Both the position numbers and the translations under genes were made by a program. From contig OZ024784.1 of NCBI GenBank assembly GCA_964017065.1, forward strand, positions 15,667,152 to 15,731,151: 64,000 nt of DNA, in the 5' to 3' direction. Position 1 is the stretch's first letter. The number at the start of each line of letters is the position of its first letter. Below, in pieces: positions 1 to 12,640 of the stretch. Below the pieces are notes generated by a model. It ran no database searches and was not told the origin of the DNA. It saw nothing but the letters and a program-made list of their open reading frames with translations. The DNA is from Haliclona indistincta. Taxonomy: Eukaryota > Porifera > Demospongiae > Haplosclerida > Chalinidae.

Positions 1-58
1 TGTGTGATGATACATAGTGAAACAACACACTAGACTATATTGACTGTGATTGGTGGGT

Positions 59-1009
59 TTATTTTAAATCAATGACCATCTTAGACGGTACGTCTAAACC
101 ACTAACAACCTGAAGGTGAAGGAAAACAGAAAGTTAAAGTGAGATCAAGTAAAGCTATACAACTACTCACTTCACAAAACTCGTCGAAATTGATTTTCCC
201 ATCGCCGTCTTTGTCTGCATAGAGAATGGTCTTATCAACGATCTCTTGAAGTTGCCTCTCAGTTAGATTACTGCCCACCATGGTCTTGAGAACCTACAGC
301 AAGGAAGGAGTCAGTGTGCTATTGCCGGTGTAGATCTTCACAAACACCTGGTACAACTCTCCATTGCTTATGAAGCCATCTTGATCAATATCGTAGATCT
401 TAAATGCAACTGCAGAAAGTATTTTAAAGCACCACAACATGTTGATATGTCACTACAAAAACTGATACCAGGCTATGTGTTTTGAGGCATCCAACTTAAC
501 CATTCACATTAGCATGCAAGTAGTTGTACAGAGAACTCACATCTCAACTTCTTTTCTTTTTCACCTTTCACACTAAACTGTGACACGCCTTCTATAAACT
601 CTGGAGAAAAAAGTTGAAAACAAAAATATGCATAGATGTGTCTAACCTTGGAAGTCTATAGAACCATTTCTGTCCGTGTCAAGTATATCAATTACTCTCT
701 TGACAAGTGGGTTTTGCTGTAACTCAGGAATGCTCATGAACTCATCCATTGACAGAGAACCATCCTTATTCAGATCTAGCTTTCTGAACCTTCGACTCAG
801 TCTCTTGATTTCCTCACTGTCAACTGAGAGGGGGAGATGATAGCGTCAGGAATGTACAGATCATCAACAGTTGGCTTACACTGATTAATAAGGTCTAGAG
901 GAAGAGAATGATCAGCACCCTACGAGAGAGAGAGACCACAGCAGTGATTTGCTGGTTCAATACTATGCCTAGTCATCACGCGCAGTCGTCTGTTGGTACA
1001 ACTAACCAT
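59..1009 (-). CDS. PPP3R1: Calcineurin subunit B (EF-hand regulatory subunit)
   Basis: Regulatory Ca2+-binding subunit of the calcineurin phosphatase. Seven coding exons can be read on the minus strand: 1007-1009, 880-919, 647-823, 541-600, 348-409, 171-293 and 59-109, all with GT-AG junctions that keep frame. The product has four EF-hand loops ([48 protein letters not shown]) and the family phrase PELQQNPLV, and ends [13 protein letters not shown]. The first coding exon is only the ATG; after splicing the protein begins [11 protein letters not shown], so Gly2 is available for the N-myristoylation known in this family. It runs head-to-head with the glucosidase II gene, with 184 bp between the two start codons. 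Confidence 0.93.
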
Positions 1010-1193
1010 TCTGTAGAGGATAGGACGGCTGGGTGAACGCTAGCTATTGAGGTGATAGAGGATTCGTCGTCCACCAAGGAAATTAACACTCGCACGGTCG
1101 ACGGTAGTAACGTCAACTTCAGCATCACGTGGTCCACAGCTCTGCATCACGTGACTTTCCACGAGGCGACAAAGCCGTTGTACTGTCTGTGCA
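1010..1193. promoter_or_regulatory. Shared promoter interval of calcineurin B and glucosidase II alpha
   Basis: The 184 bp between two divergent start codons must hold both promoters and 5'UTRs. Two CACGTG boxes are present at 1126-1131 and 1148-1153. No TATA box is evident. The promoter role is inferred from position. Confidence 0.55.
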
Positions 1194-4100
1194 ATGGAGA
1201 GGAGCGTACTAATAGTACTGCTATTGGCGTCTACAACATCGTCTGTAGACAGAAACAACTTCAAGACGTGCGATCAAAGCAGCTTTTGCAAGTGGGCTCT
1301 AAATAGAACACCTCAACACTGGCTTGTTTTTCTTCCAGGAGAAACAGAGCATTGAAGGACAACAATGTGAAGTACTCAGTGGACCCGTCTTCTATTGCTA
1401 TAGAGGATACAGTGTGCAAAATGGACGTTGTTAATCAGCAGAACGGAGTGGTGCTACGAGCTGAACTGTACACTCTAGAGGGTAACATGTTCAGGTTGAA
1501 AATCAACGAAAAGAATCCCATACGTGCTCGTTATGAAGTAGAGGGAGCTCTTGTTGGAGAACCTAAACAGAAAAGGTGAGCATCGTCTGAAGAATGATTT
1601 GTTTGAGAATTGAGATCTTGCTCTGTCTAGCTGTAAAACTCAGCGTGCTGCTAACGGCAACGTCCACATCACTGCTGGAACTACGGAGGCTAAACTTTTC
1701 CTGGATCCATTTAGAATAGAGTTCTACATCAACTCTGAAATAGCTGTGGTATTGAACTCTCGCAATCTTTTCAATATTGAGCATTACAGAACGAAAAGGT
1801 GAGGAAGGAAGATACAATAAAACAAGTGTAGTTTGTTTTTGTTTAGTACACCATCTGTCGATACGCCAACTGCCACACCCACTTCTACACCAGAGGAAGG
1901 TGATGACGATGAGCACAGAGAAGAGAGGAATGAACCAGAAGAGGAGCCCAACAATGAACCGGCTGAGGAACCTGGTTTGTGGGAGGAGACTTTCAAGACA
2001 CACCATGACTCCAAACCACATGGTACGTTGCTATGATGGAGTCACTTACTAGTGGATGGACATATTTCAGGTCCATCATCTGTGGGTATGGATATATCGT
2101 TTCCTGGTGTGGAGCATGTGTATGGGATACCTGAACATGCTGACTCATTTGCTCTGAGGACAACAACGTGAGCACATGCATCACACTCGTAGACACCCTC
2201 TCATACCCTCCTACAGAGGTGGAGACCCGTACAGGATGTACAATAGCGATGTGTTTGAGTATGAACTGAATGAAAAGATGGCGTTGTACGGCTGTATACC
2301 ACTGATGCTAGCACACAAGTGAGTGGTGAGAACACATGATCATGAAGTTATCGTTGCCTCCTACCAGTTGGAGTAAGACGGTTGGTGTGTTCTGGCACAA
2401 TGCAGCTGAGACATGGATTGATGTTTCTAACTCTATTGCCGATCAAGTGAGTTGACTCACTCACACTATCTTCAGAACCTAATCTCTCCATCAGTCTATA
2501 CTAGGCAAGCTGATGTCTTATTTCAAGAGTGACGAGGATGTTCCTCAGACTGACACTCACTGGTTCTCTGAGAGTGGTATCATTGATCTGTTTGTTATGC
2601 TGGGACCACGCCCATATGACGTCTTCAAGCAGTACTCCATTCTCACAGGCACACCAGCGCTCCCTCCTGTGAGTCACACTATCACCCTCCCACTATCTCT
2701 CACAGTCACCCTCTCATCCAGCTATTTGCCGTTGCTTACCACCAATGTCGATGGAACTACAATGATGAAGCAGATGTAGAGAAGTATGTTATTGACTCTT
2801 ATTCATTCCATCTTTATTTCTCTTATCTTAGTGTTGACAAGCGGTTTGATGAAAGCGATATACCATATGATGTACTGTGGTTAGATATAGAGCATACTGA
2901 CGGCAAGAAGTACCTCACGTGGGACAGCTCCCGGTTCCCACATCCCAAGGAAATGCAGAATAAGCTAGCTGCTACTGGGAGAAAGGTATTGTAGCTAGAC
3001 AACAGACACTGAATGACTTGTTTTTCAGATGGTAACTATAGTTGATCCTCATATTAAGAAAGAGTCTGGATACCACATTCACGAAGTAAGGTCGCATGAC
3101 TATAAGAAGCTCAATAATGTATTCTCACAACAGGAGGCATCATCTAAAGATCTCTATGTCAAGAAAGCAGATGGTTCTGTCTATGAAGCTTGGTGCTGGC
3201 CTGGTATGTACAATTTACATGTGATTCTTCTAGACACTCTCTTCATTCGCTAGGCACTTCCTCGTGGATTGATTTTATGAGTCCCAGCGTCAGGAAGTGG
3301 TGGGCAGAGCAGTTTATGCTGGACAAGTATCAGGTGTGTTCATGATTGGGATTCACATTCTGTTATTAAGTTCGTTATTATAGGGGTCTACTCTCAATTT
3401 GTTTACCTGGAATGACATGAACGAGGTATTCCAACGGTCTGTTAGTGACACATGTACTCATGCAATGTTATTCCAGCCGTCAGTGTTCAATGGTCCAGAG
3501 GCTACTATTCATCGTGATGTTATTCATCATGGAGGATGGGAGAACAGAGATGTGCACAATATATACGGCATGTTCCAGGTATACTACTGTATCACTCATG
3601 CACTCATTATGTCATTTCCTTGTTATTTTCAGCAACAAGCAACTTATGAAGGTCATATATTGCGTTCCGGAGGACAACAAAGACCTTTTGTGCTTTCTCG
3701 AGCATTCTTTGCTGGTGCTCAACGCTTTGGTGAGCACCTACATCACTCTGCCTAGGATTATGTTTCATTGATTGTGTGCAGGTGCTATCTGGACTGGTGA
3801 TAATGCAGCAGCGTGGGACCACCTTCGTGCCTCTGTCCCCATGCTGCTATCAGTGGGTGTGGCTGGGCTACCATTCGTAGGTGCTGACGTTGGTGGGTTC
3901 TTTAAAGACCCAGAGACTGAGCTGTTAGTACGCTGGTACCAGGCTGGAATCTTCTACCCGTTCTTCAGAGCACATGGTCATTTAGACACCAAACGCAGAG
4001 AACCTTTTCTACTAGATGAAGATAAAATGTTAATTGTTAGAAATGCAGTACGGTTGAGATATCAGTTGTTGCCTTTGTTCTATACCTCATTCTACTTGAG

Positions 4101-5124
4101 CCATCTCTCTGGGCTACCTGTAATGAGGTGAGCGTGAGTTTATGAGTGAGCAAGTATACATAATCTTGTCTTGAACAGACCATTGTGGATAGAGTTTCCA
4201 CGTGATAAGAATACGTACAATATGGAAGACCAGTTCATTATCGGTAATGTGTGTAGAGATTGATATTACTGTTCACTACCACTCAATAGACTCTAGTCTA
4301 ATGGTACGACCAGTAATGGACCAAGGATCAACATCAGTGTATGTCTACATGCCTGGCTCCAACACGGTCAGTCTCTACACTATAGTATCTCTAGAGTGAC
4401 TCTCTCTTTAGGTCTGGTATGACTACAATGACTACACAGTGTATCCAGGAGGCAAGAAACACACCATTAATGCTCCTCTGGATAAGGTGTTTTGTTACTT
4501 AAGGGTTTTATGTGATAATATTATATTGCTAGATCCCATTCTTCCTGAGAGGGGGCAGTATAGTTCCCACCAAGCAGAGAGTGAGAAGATCATCTGCTCT
4601 CGGCATGAACGATCCTTACACACTTATCGTGGCTCTCAACAAAGAGGTGACTAAGACACCACTATAGGGTAGAAAAGTTGTTTTATTCTTCTGTATAGGG
4701 ACGAGCTGATGGTGAATTGTTTGTTGATGATGGAGTTTCATTTAAGTATAGAGATGAGCAAAAGTTTTTGTTGAGGAGGTTTGAGTATTCAGACAACAAA
4801 CTCACTAGCAGGTCAGTGAGCTTGAATAGCAAGTGTGTAATGATTTGATATTTTTGCAAGCAGCAGCGCTCCTCAGTCTGGTAGCTATTCTACCAAGGCA
4901 TGGCTTGAGAGAGTCATAGTGGTTGGTTTCCCTAGTAAACCATCATCAGTCACCATGACAGCAGGTCTGTGCAACCACTCTTACTAGAGCATATAATCAC
5001 CTACCATTTTTCAGACGGTAAATCAAGTACTCTTCGTCACAGCTATGATCAGACTCACAAGGTGCTCACTATAGGCAAACCAGGAGTCAACATTGCTGCT
5101 GATTTTACTATTACCATCAACTAA
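1194..5124 (+). CDS. GANAB: Glucosidase II alpha subunit (ER alpha-glucosidase, GH31)
   Basis: Catalytic subunit of ER glucosidase II, which trims glucose from N-glycans in the calnexin cycle. The start at 1194 gives a signal peptide ([17 protein letters not shown]) followed by [16 protein letters not shown], the conserved mature N-terminus of this family; longer open frames around it lack that match. Exon 1 ends at 1291 and exon 2 runs 1339-1575. About 20 short exons follow. Diagnostic blocks are [23 protein letters not shown] [12 protein letters not shown], the GH31 nucleophile motif WNDMNE (interrupted by a roughly 50-bp intron right after the Glu codon), and [10 protein letters not shown]. 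It ends [13 protein letters not shown]. An acidic Glu/Asp-rich stretch near 1900-1960 matches the variable linker of the family. Poly(A) signals AATAAA lie at 5420 and 5450. Confidence 0.95.
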
Positions 5125-5574
5125 TAATATTGCATTGTCATGACAACAGTGTTTTTAGATCGTCATTCAATTCTTCATTAATTTTTGTAATAACACTATC
5201 GAGATCCATTCAATCTGGTAGTAGCTTATTGGCTGGTTTTTGTACTCTTATGCAATGCATTATAATTGAACTACAGGTGTCTAACAGAGAAAACTCTATT
5301 GTAGAGGTTCTTGTGCAGGACAGAAATCCATGGTGGCACTCATAAGGTCAAGAGATGAAAGGCAGAAGTCTGTCCAAGCCCCAGCGTCATAGAGCTATTA
5401 AATTTCATTGTACGGTGCTAATAAAAGTGTTTAACTGTGTGCGCATGTGAATAAAATTAAACTGCTTTACTTTAGAAACAACTTAGTCACACACAATACA
5501 CAAATTAATGATTTTATCAGAGTTGTATTCTAACTTGAAAGACACCTGCACAGAGATAAGATGATGACAACATT
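5125..5574. other. 3' intergenic space between converging genes
   Basis: This is AT-rich sequence between converging GANAB and TRAPPC6. Two AATAAA signals at 5420-5425 and 5450-5455 fit the GANAB 3' end. I see no coding potential supported by splicing or homology. Confidence 0.6.
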
Positions 5575-6222
5575 TTAACCAACACACAGACAGTACGTAC
5601 ACGTTGGAGGGTTGTTAGCCTCAGCAGTGACTGTACACTTGATACCAAGATTGTATAAAGCTCCTGATATTAGACCAATAGTGTAGGACAAGTACTACAG
5701 AGAGAGATCAGTAAAGGGCTATAGATCACAACATGGACTCACAATAGGCACTTGATCTTGATATTGAGAAGAGTTAGTTAAGTGAGTGATCAAACGAAAG
5801 TTATTATCAAAAAGAACAAACATGTCCTATGATGAGAGGAAGAGATAGTGGTGTGTTAGATTTATGGCAATATTTATATACCTGGTTGTTAGTCTTGAGG
5901 TTGTCAATTTGCTTATTGAAGAGGTGCAACCAAAATTGCTTACATAGAAAAATCATTGCATCTAGTTCTGTACGAAAGCGTGGATTGTCACGACACACTC
6001 TCTCCACTAGACTCTCGCCAACACGATGACCCATTTTCTCAATACGACGAATCACCTCACCCTGAAGAGATGACAATTGACAAATGAAAGAAAGAGAAAA
6101 TTTATTCATCTTACACTCTTCTCCTTTCCACATGATTCTTCAAAGTAGGACACAATTTGCATGTGTAGAAACTCAAAGAGACACTGGGACACTTCAGACT
6201 TCACCTCGCAAACGCTCGCCAT
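5575..6222 (-). CDS. TRAPPC6: TRAPP complex subunit 6
   Basis: Small subunit of the TRAPP tethering/GEF complex in ER-Golgi and endosomal traffic. Exon 1 reads MASVCEVKSEVSQCLFEF and continues to a GTAAG donor. Exon 2 holds IEKMGHRVGESLVERV and FLCKQFWLHLFNKQIDNLK, which align with the alpha/beta core of TRAPPC6A/B. The last exon gives IGLISGALYNLGIKCTVTAE and ends at a TAA at 5575-5577. The start is fixed by the family-like N-terminus. It is head-to-head with AHSA1 (157 bp between starts) and converges on GANAB. The A/B paralogue cannot be assigned; a single ancestral gene is likely. Confidence 0.9.
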
Positions 6223-6379
6223 GTTGACAAACCCGCCCTCGGCCCTGCCCACTGAACACGCCTATGTTACAACTTACAATCGCCACGCCTCTTCGACGCA
6301 TGGATCATCATCAAACCACGAATTGCCGCGAAGTTACGAGAATACCTTTCCTCTTGGAAGTGTGTATTTTTATCTGAAA

Positions 6380-8052
6380 ATGGCGAAGTGGGGTGAAGGA
6401 GATCCTCGTTGGATTGTTGAAGATCGTCCAGACGCTAAGAATGTTAATAACTGGCACTGGTAAGAGAAATGGGCGAGATCAACAGTCACTCGACTTGTCA
6501 CCTTTTAGGACAGAGAAAGACGCTAGTGGTTGGTCTAAGGATAAGCTAGAGAGACTCTTAGTTGGATTGAAGTTTGATGGAGATAAAGGTAGCTGTTTGT
6601 TTATGTATTTTACATAATTCAAAGATCCACTACTCCTGCACTGTAGGCTCTTGTGAAGTAACCAAGTTAACAAGTGTCACTGGTGAAGCATCAGCTAAGT
6701 ATGTCTCTTTACCTCTTGTCTCTATATATGTATAACCACCTACTCTATAGTAATCGCAAGGGCAAGCTGATACTGTTCTATGAGTGGGTTATTGATCTCA
6801 AGTGGAGTGGAACAGTGAAGGACAGTGACAAGAAAGTCAAAGGGACCATCTCTATACCTAACCTTAGTGATGAAAATACGATTGAAGAAGTTGATGTATG
6901 TTTAAGCCTACAGTAGCACAGTTGAATTTACATTGTTGAAATGTAACTGTATCCAAGTATTTATAATTGATATGGTATAATTATTATGTGTGTGGGTGTG
7001 TGTCATGCCTGCACTAGTGTGTATGCCTTCTGTTGTTCAGGTATCAGTGAGTGTTGACAAGGATAATGCAGAGTCTAGGCAGCTAAAACCCATGATGCAC
7101 AGAGTAGCTCCATCACTAATCAGACAGCAACTGCAGCAGTATCTCACATCAATGAGACAGGGTAAGACTGACCAATAACTGCTGCATCCATCTGTTATTA
7201 TATCCACAGAGTTTTGTCAGGGTATGTTGCTGCCTAGTAAAAGTGATAGTGGTACAACCACACCGACCTCACGAAGCAGGTCACCTGCTGCTCCGCCTAC
7301 CAGACAAACATCACTACCAGGATCAAAGGTCAGTGTGAGTATTGCACTCGGTGATAATTTTTACGTCTTTTCATCATTTGTTCAACATTCAACCTGCTAG
7401 TCACCATCATCAGGTGAGCTTATACTATACTACTCACACAGTAAGTACGTGAGGTATTGGTTGTAGGAGGAGATATAGGGTACAAGATACACACTAAGAA
7501 GGTGGCATTGACCGACACATTCATGACAAGCGTTGAGGAACTCTACGACACCTTCATCACTGAACAAGTAAATAATGATCTCTCTTTATCTCGCTGTCCT
7601 AATGCTCTCCTCCTCTCACAGCTGGTAGAGGCATTCACTCGCAGTAAGGCGGTTATCAATGCTCACAAAGGAGGGTCCTTTTCTATTCTTGATGGGAAAG
7701 TCACAGGAGAATTTGTGGAGCTGGTATGCACCATTTCACATGCTCACACACACACTATGCTGTCTGTGTGCTACAGGCTAGACCGACCAAGATAGTTCAG
7801 AGATGGCGATCAAGTAGTTGGCCCGCAGGTATGTGACAAATTCTGATTCTCGATCATCTTTACACACTATTTGGTCCAGGTCATTACTCTACAGTTACAC
7901 TCACTCTTGAACAAGAGCCAAGTGGAGCTAAACTAATGTTGGCTCAGTTGGGAGTACCGGAGGCAGATTATGATCGCACCAAGGAGGGCTGGAGGCGTCA
8001 CATTCTTCAGAGCATCAAGTCAACATTTGGTTATGGTGCACAACTATTTTAA
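6380..8052 (+). CDS. AHSA1: Activator of Hsp90 ATPase (Aha1)
   Basis: Hsp90 co-chaperone that stimulates its ATPase. The protein opens MAKWGEGDPRWIVEDRPDA and NVNNWHW, nearly identical to animal AHSA1. The N-terminal domain continues through NRKGKLILFYEW and IPNLSDENTIEEVDV. A Ser/Pro/Thr-rich linker (about 7260-7400) leads to the AHSA1/START-like C-terminal domain with TFMTSVEELYDTFI, KGGSFSILDGKVTGEFVEL and the closing STFGYGAQLF. About eight short exons are joined by GT-AG introns. The stop is TAA at 8050-8052. It converges on pinin with about 210 bp between stops. Confidence 0.95.
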
Positions 8053-8265
8053 ATTACACAGTAGCCTGCGCAACAATGCTATTTATTCTGAAATGAAAGA
8101 ACCTTATGCTGAACTGTACATTATTAATATTTGTAACTTAGTCTCTGCTGCCGTTGACAAAATTTACAGTAAAAAAATGCCGAGGTGGGTTTAAAGGGTT
8201 ACATGTGTGCACGCAAGAAAGAGATATGTGAGTCTGAAGTGATGAAAAAGCCAGCTTCATGATTT

Positions 8266-9696
8266 TCAATCCTCTTCATCTGAGCTACCTCCACTGCCTG
8301 ATCTTCTTCGTCTTGAACTTACCTCCTCCTCTCCAGTCTCGATCTTTTCCACCTTCGCTGTCGCCTGGTCTGCTACAGGTTCATCTTCACTCTCCTTCAC
8401 CTTAAGAGAAACATTAGTCTCATTAACCACCTCGTCAATGTGCTTCTGCCTCTCTTGAATTGCACCTACAATGATAATAGATTATAGTCGAGACACTATT
8501 GTGTATATAGCTCTGATAGCATTTGAACAGCATTGTACAAACAATAATCACCTTCAATCACTTCCTTCGTCTTTGCTACCAGTACATCAATGCTGTCATT
8601 AGTCTTAGCTGGTAAATAAAATATTGGTGGATTGGCTGTGGTTTTGATGTAACCAAGAAGATTACGATCATGAGCATTCCACTCTTCATACTGAAAGAGA
8701 GTGATGTGTATCTTGAGAATCAAGAAATCTAACTCACCATTTCGGCAACCTCCACATGGCTAGCTAGTCTATAGATCTGGGTACGTTGTGCTCTTCGCTG
8801 TTCAAACAAACCCTTCCTCTCCATAGCAGCCACCTCCTTCTCCTTCGTTGCTGCCTGGTCCAGCTTCTCCTCAATCTCTGCACGTCGTCGCTCCTGTAAG
8901 TACAATAGAATCTTACCAATGACCACAATACAGTTATACACCTTTTCTGTGTTCTTGTTAGACTCCTCCTTGAATTTTTGCAGAGTTCCCATCAGAACAC
9001 CAAACATCCGCCGGTTCCTAACAGCAGAAGATAAACTAATAATGCGTGATACCACTAAGTACCTTGTCTTGCTCTTCCTGTCCTCATTAGGGTCAGCTTC
9101 TGGTCTAGGGGGAACTGCTGCAGCCACTACTGACGACTGAAGTGAAGGCTAGGGTGGATTAGACAATATAAACACATTGTGGTCAAGTTTGACATTCACT
9201 TTCACTCCAGAATGACTATCAATGTCAGGATTATCCTCGCCATCACTGTCCTCTCTCTTGGGAGGTGGTCCCAGCCTGCCAGCAAACCTGGAAGGATGTA
9301 CATAAACACATGCACTAAGGCACCAGCACAGTGTTACCTCGCACTGCTTCCAATAGTGTCTTGTCTCTTAGATGGTGGGACATGAACATCAGACCTAATG
9401 TACAAAGATACAAAAGTTGGTGCAAGTAGCAATAAGCTTTCTGTGAGGCGCTTACCAAGCACGCATCCTTCCTTCTCCTCCTCCGCTGCTGTACCTCCTC
9501 TGAGAGCCTGGACCTGGACGGCGGCTGAGAAGGAAGAGCAAAAATGAAGACAAGAGTAACTGCTGTATTGCATTGCTTACGATGGTAACGTTGGATCTCT
9601 TCCAGTCAGTTTTTTAATGGCGTCATTAGTGGAGGAAAGGCTCTTTTGAGCGTCCTCTAGCGATTTATGCAGAATCTGTACTACTCCAGCCGACAT
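8266..9696 (-). CDS. PNN: Pinin-like nuclear/splicing-associated protein
   Basis: Pinin is a nuclear-speckle and desmosome-associated protein linked to the exon junction complex. The N-terminus (MSAGVVQILHKSLEDAQ, then KKLTGRDP) and the core RRMFGVLMGTLQKFKEES followed by a long Arg/Glu coiled-coil region match the pinin/SDK/memA domain. The next exon carries YEEWNAHDRNLLGYI and FYLPAKTND, also conserved. The tail is acidic and ends with an RRRRSGSGGSSDEED segment and TGA at 8266-8268. It looks much shorter than vertebrate pinin, lacking the long Gln- and Arg/Ser-rich tail. It is head-to-head with DMAC2L (135 bp between starts). Confidence 0.88.
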
Positions 9697-9831
9697 TTTG
9701 AACAGCTAAATATCACATGCTTCTGCGCATGGGCAGGTAGAAGGTGTGTCTACTGTCTTGCAAGTTGTAGGTGTGGCTAGATCAGTTCTCGTAGATGTAG
9801 CTAGCTCACACCGAGGCTCACACTCATCATT

Positions 9832-10588
9832 ATGCTGCATCTTGCTCGTTCCATAGCAGCTATTGGTGGAAGCAGTCGTAGACATTTCTACTCCTGGATC
9901 AATTTTGTCTTTAATAGGTTAGTATAATAAGTTCACTGTTTGGGAATTCACTTATGTAACACAGAGTCTGTAGATTTTACAGTACCTTTTTTAACTCAGA
10001 GTAGACAATAGTCGAGTGCGAGATGTGGGACCAGATAAAGCTGCTGCTGAATGGATTCTGCGGTTAGGAGGAGTAGTCAAATTTACATCCCGTGAGCACT
10101 GGTCAGACGACTACAATCAGCTTCCCTCTGGATCACGTGATGATCTGCGGCTAGAGGCTATCGATGCTTCAGGAATATCAATAACATCCAATGGGCTAGA
10201 CCACCTTGGTAGCACTTAATTTATTTTCTATTGCATTATCTCATTTATTTCAGATGGACTGACAAAGCTTTGGTCACTGAATATGAGTGGATGCACCTAC
10301 ATTGGCGATCAGTCACTCCCTGCACTGAAGTATGTTAGTAATACCCTGCAACACCTGGACATCAGCCATTGTGAGGGTATCACTCATCAAGGACTGCCCA
10401 ACCTGTTTATACTCAAGTATGTGCATGATTGTTTCATGTATACGACTTGAACTTATTTTCTCTATAGTAAACTCAGACTCCTCAATATTACAGGAACCAA
10501 CAATATTAAGCACAGACAATCTTCACATACACAACTAAAAAATGCTCTTCCAAATTGCAAAATCATAGACGAAGATAATAATAATTAA
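9832..10588 (+). CDS. DMAC2L: DMAC2L / ATP synthase factor B (leucine-rich repeat, mitochondrial)
   Basis: LRR protein of the ATP synthase coupling factor B (ATP5S) / DMAC2 family in the mitochondrion. Exon 1 encodes MLHLARSIAAIGGSSRRHFY, an Arg-rich presequence-like start. After a short intron comes RVRDVGPDKAAAEWILRLGG, which matches the family hallmark. LRR-type repeats follow (SLNMSGCTYIGDQSLPAL, HLDISHCEGITHQGLPNL, LLNITGTNNI). The gene ends at TAA 10586-10588. It is tail-to-tail with the ankyrin-JmjC gene, with only about 36 bp between stop codons. Confidence 0.88.
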
Positions 10589-10624
10589 AATTAATTTCAC
10601 AGTCAAAATGTGTTGGGTTGATTT

Positions 10625-11856
10625 TCAAGTGAACTCCATGGCAACTGCAACTGAATGTTGTTTGTTGATGACAGCATGCCCCCAGCCCTCAGGAAGGAAC
10701 AGGACATCACCTGGTAGCTGATAGCAATAATGCTCTGCTGAATGAGACTAGAGGCAAAAATGAACACTTTACACACACACTTCGTACATACCGCATGATG
10801 TGTCATCCAACTGTCCATTGGAGTGAAGCTGAAGAAAGCCCCATGAGGTTGCCATATTAACCAGTGCTTCATTCCATATACTAATACATTGAACACACTT
10901 GAATGGAAGTGAGGGGGAGCCCCTGAATTACGAGGTCCTAGTATAAACTGACGAAGAGTAATGGAAGAGTTTTCAAAAAGATATGGCACAGGACAGTCTG
11001 TACTGAGTGATGCGTTAAGTTCAAGAACTCTACCATCAAAAACATAGAGAGGAGACTTGGACGTGTTGTCGAATGAGTTCACGTATTGTGTGAGTGTGGT
11101 GGTGACAGTGGGATGGTGATGGTGATTGAGATACAAATCAGCATATGGAATTCTTGAGGCAGTAAACTCCAAATCGCCATACCTGAGAATGTATAAGTAA
11201 TAGACTCACTCAAACTGAATTGCTTGCCTTTTCAATATCTCATTTTTCTTCCAGTTGTTCCAAGCTGGCCATGAGTCTACCAAACCAGTTATCAAAACAG
11301 GTTTACGACGAGCAAGATAACTGTGCATAAAATCTTCATATGACAATGAAGATGCAGACACAACAGGCAATGTACAACTACACTCAGGCAACTCATGAAG
11401 AATTCTGTCTCCCTCTTCAGGTGCAATCCAGTTGCTGGCAAGATATTGAGACCACCTTGTATATCGCAGCCAATCTTTAGACTGGTTCCTGCTGCAAGTA
11501 AAGGTTTCAGACATGTCTCGTATCTCACTGCTATGCTGTTTCAAGACCTTGGTTACCTCCCCATGACCTGCTGCCATTGCAAGCTGTAATGGTGTCACTC
11601 CATGATGATTCCTTTGCTCTGAATTAGAGCCTAGTTGAAGAAGAAATGTCACAAGTTCAACTCTGCCTCCATATGCTGCATTATGAAGAAGAGTATTGCC
11701 ATTCCAGTCAGATATGGAGAGATTGAGGCGAGATCCAAAATGGTCCACTATTAACTGAATATCTGTGTGTAGTATGAGTTTGTTGAGAACAGAGTGTGAG
11801 AGCTCTCCACTACCTGTGAGTGAAGGAGACTGGAGGCAGATGAGATAAAAGAATAG

Positions 11857-11931
<75 letters not shown>

Positions 11932-12640
11932 TATGTGCTAGTCCTAGTAGTGATGCAATTACGTGATGAGGAGGAGAGCCAACTATTGATGATCCATCAA
12001 AGGTGAGTAGTTTTGAGTAGAGTCGAGCCAGGCCTGCTGCTTTAGACTTCACTGCGGAGTGTAGTGCTGTTTCCCCATTGACATCCAAACTTGTCAAACA
12101 GGTCAAGGAGACAGATTTGTCAGAGGCTTTTAGAAGAGTTTGAAGGACAGGAAGATTGCGGAGATGTACAGCAAGGTACACGGGACAGCCCACATCAGGA
12201 TCCCAGTGAAGATGGTGTACTAGATACTCAACCAGTTCCTGTTTAAAGATTCATATTAGATGTTATCCTTATAGAGCTAGTGCAGAGTATACCTCATGTT
12301 TTCCTATTAGTGGTCCAGAGTGCATGGTAAGAGAGTGATGGCGGCCATGAAGTGCATGATGAATAGCTGTCATTCCTCCTCCTTGCTTTCCGAGAGCTGT
12401 CCAATCTAACTCATTGCTCTCTTTAACAAGTTGCTTCACCTCAGTTAGTTTGCCTTGGAAGGCTAACCTGTTCAACTGGTTTACAATACTAGTTGGAACA
12501 GATAGTTTAGTAGTCTCCCGCATCATCACCCCCAAACCCACTGCAAACACACACACTATAATAGCAGCAATGACTGGCCATGTGTGTGCTGTACTGGTGC
12601 CATCGAGGCTACGAGTGGTCTTCACCCTCTTCTTCACCAT
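10625..12640 (-). CDS. Membrane-anchored ankyrin-repeat JmjC protein (JMJD8-like)
   Basis: The start is ATG at 12638-12640. Residues about 21-43 form one hydrophobic segment (WPVIAAIIVCVFAVGLGVMM), fitting a signal anchor. Ankyrin repeats follow (ALHSAVKSKAAGLARLYSKL, TLLHNAAYGGRVELVTFLLQ, TPLQLAMAAGHGEVTKVLKQ). The C-terminal JmjC/cupin domain has KPVLITGLVDSWPAW, GAPPHFHS and LPGDVLFLPEGWGHAVIN. The closest family recalled is JMJD8, an ER-lumenal JmjC protein; the metal-site motif here is H-F-H rather than the H-x-D/E of active hydroxylases, so catalysis is uncertain. An intron within the gene starts in a (GT)n microsatellite. The first codons overlap the last exon of CDPF1. Confidence 0.85.
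11859..11929. repeat. (CA)n microsatellite, about 71 bp
   Basis: An uninterrupted CA run on the plus strand, GT on the sense strand of the ankyrin-JmjC gene. It occupies the 5' end of an intron, and the splice donor GTGTGT is part of the repeat. Confidence 0.97.

Noticed and set aside
1052..1193. Upstream open frame before glucosidase II
   Set aside because: It is in a different frame from the signal peptide and lies in the shared promoter interval.
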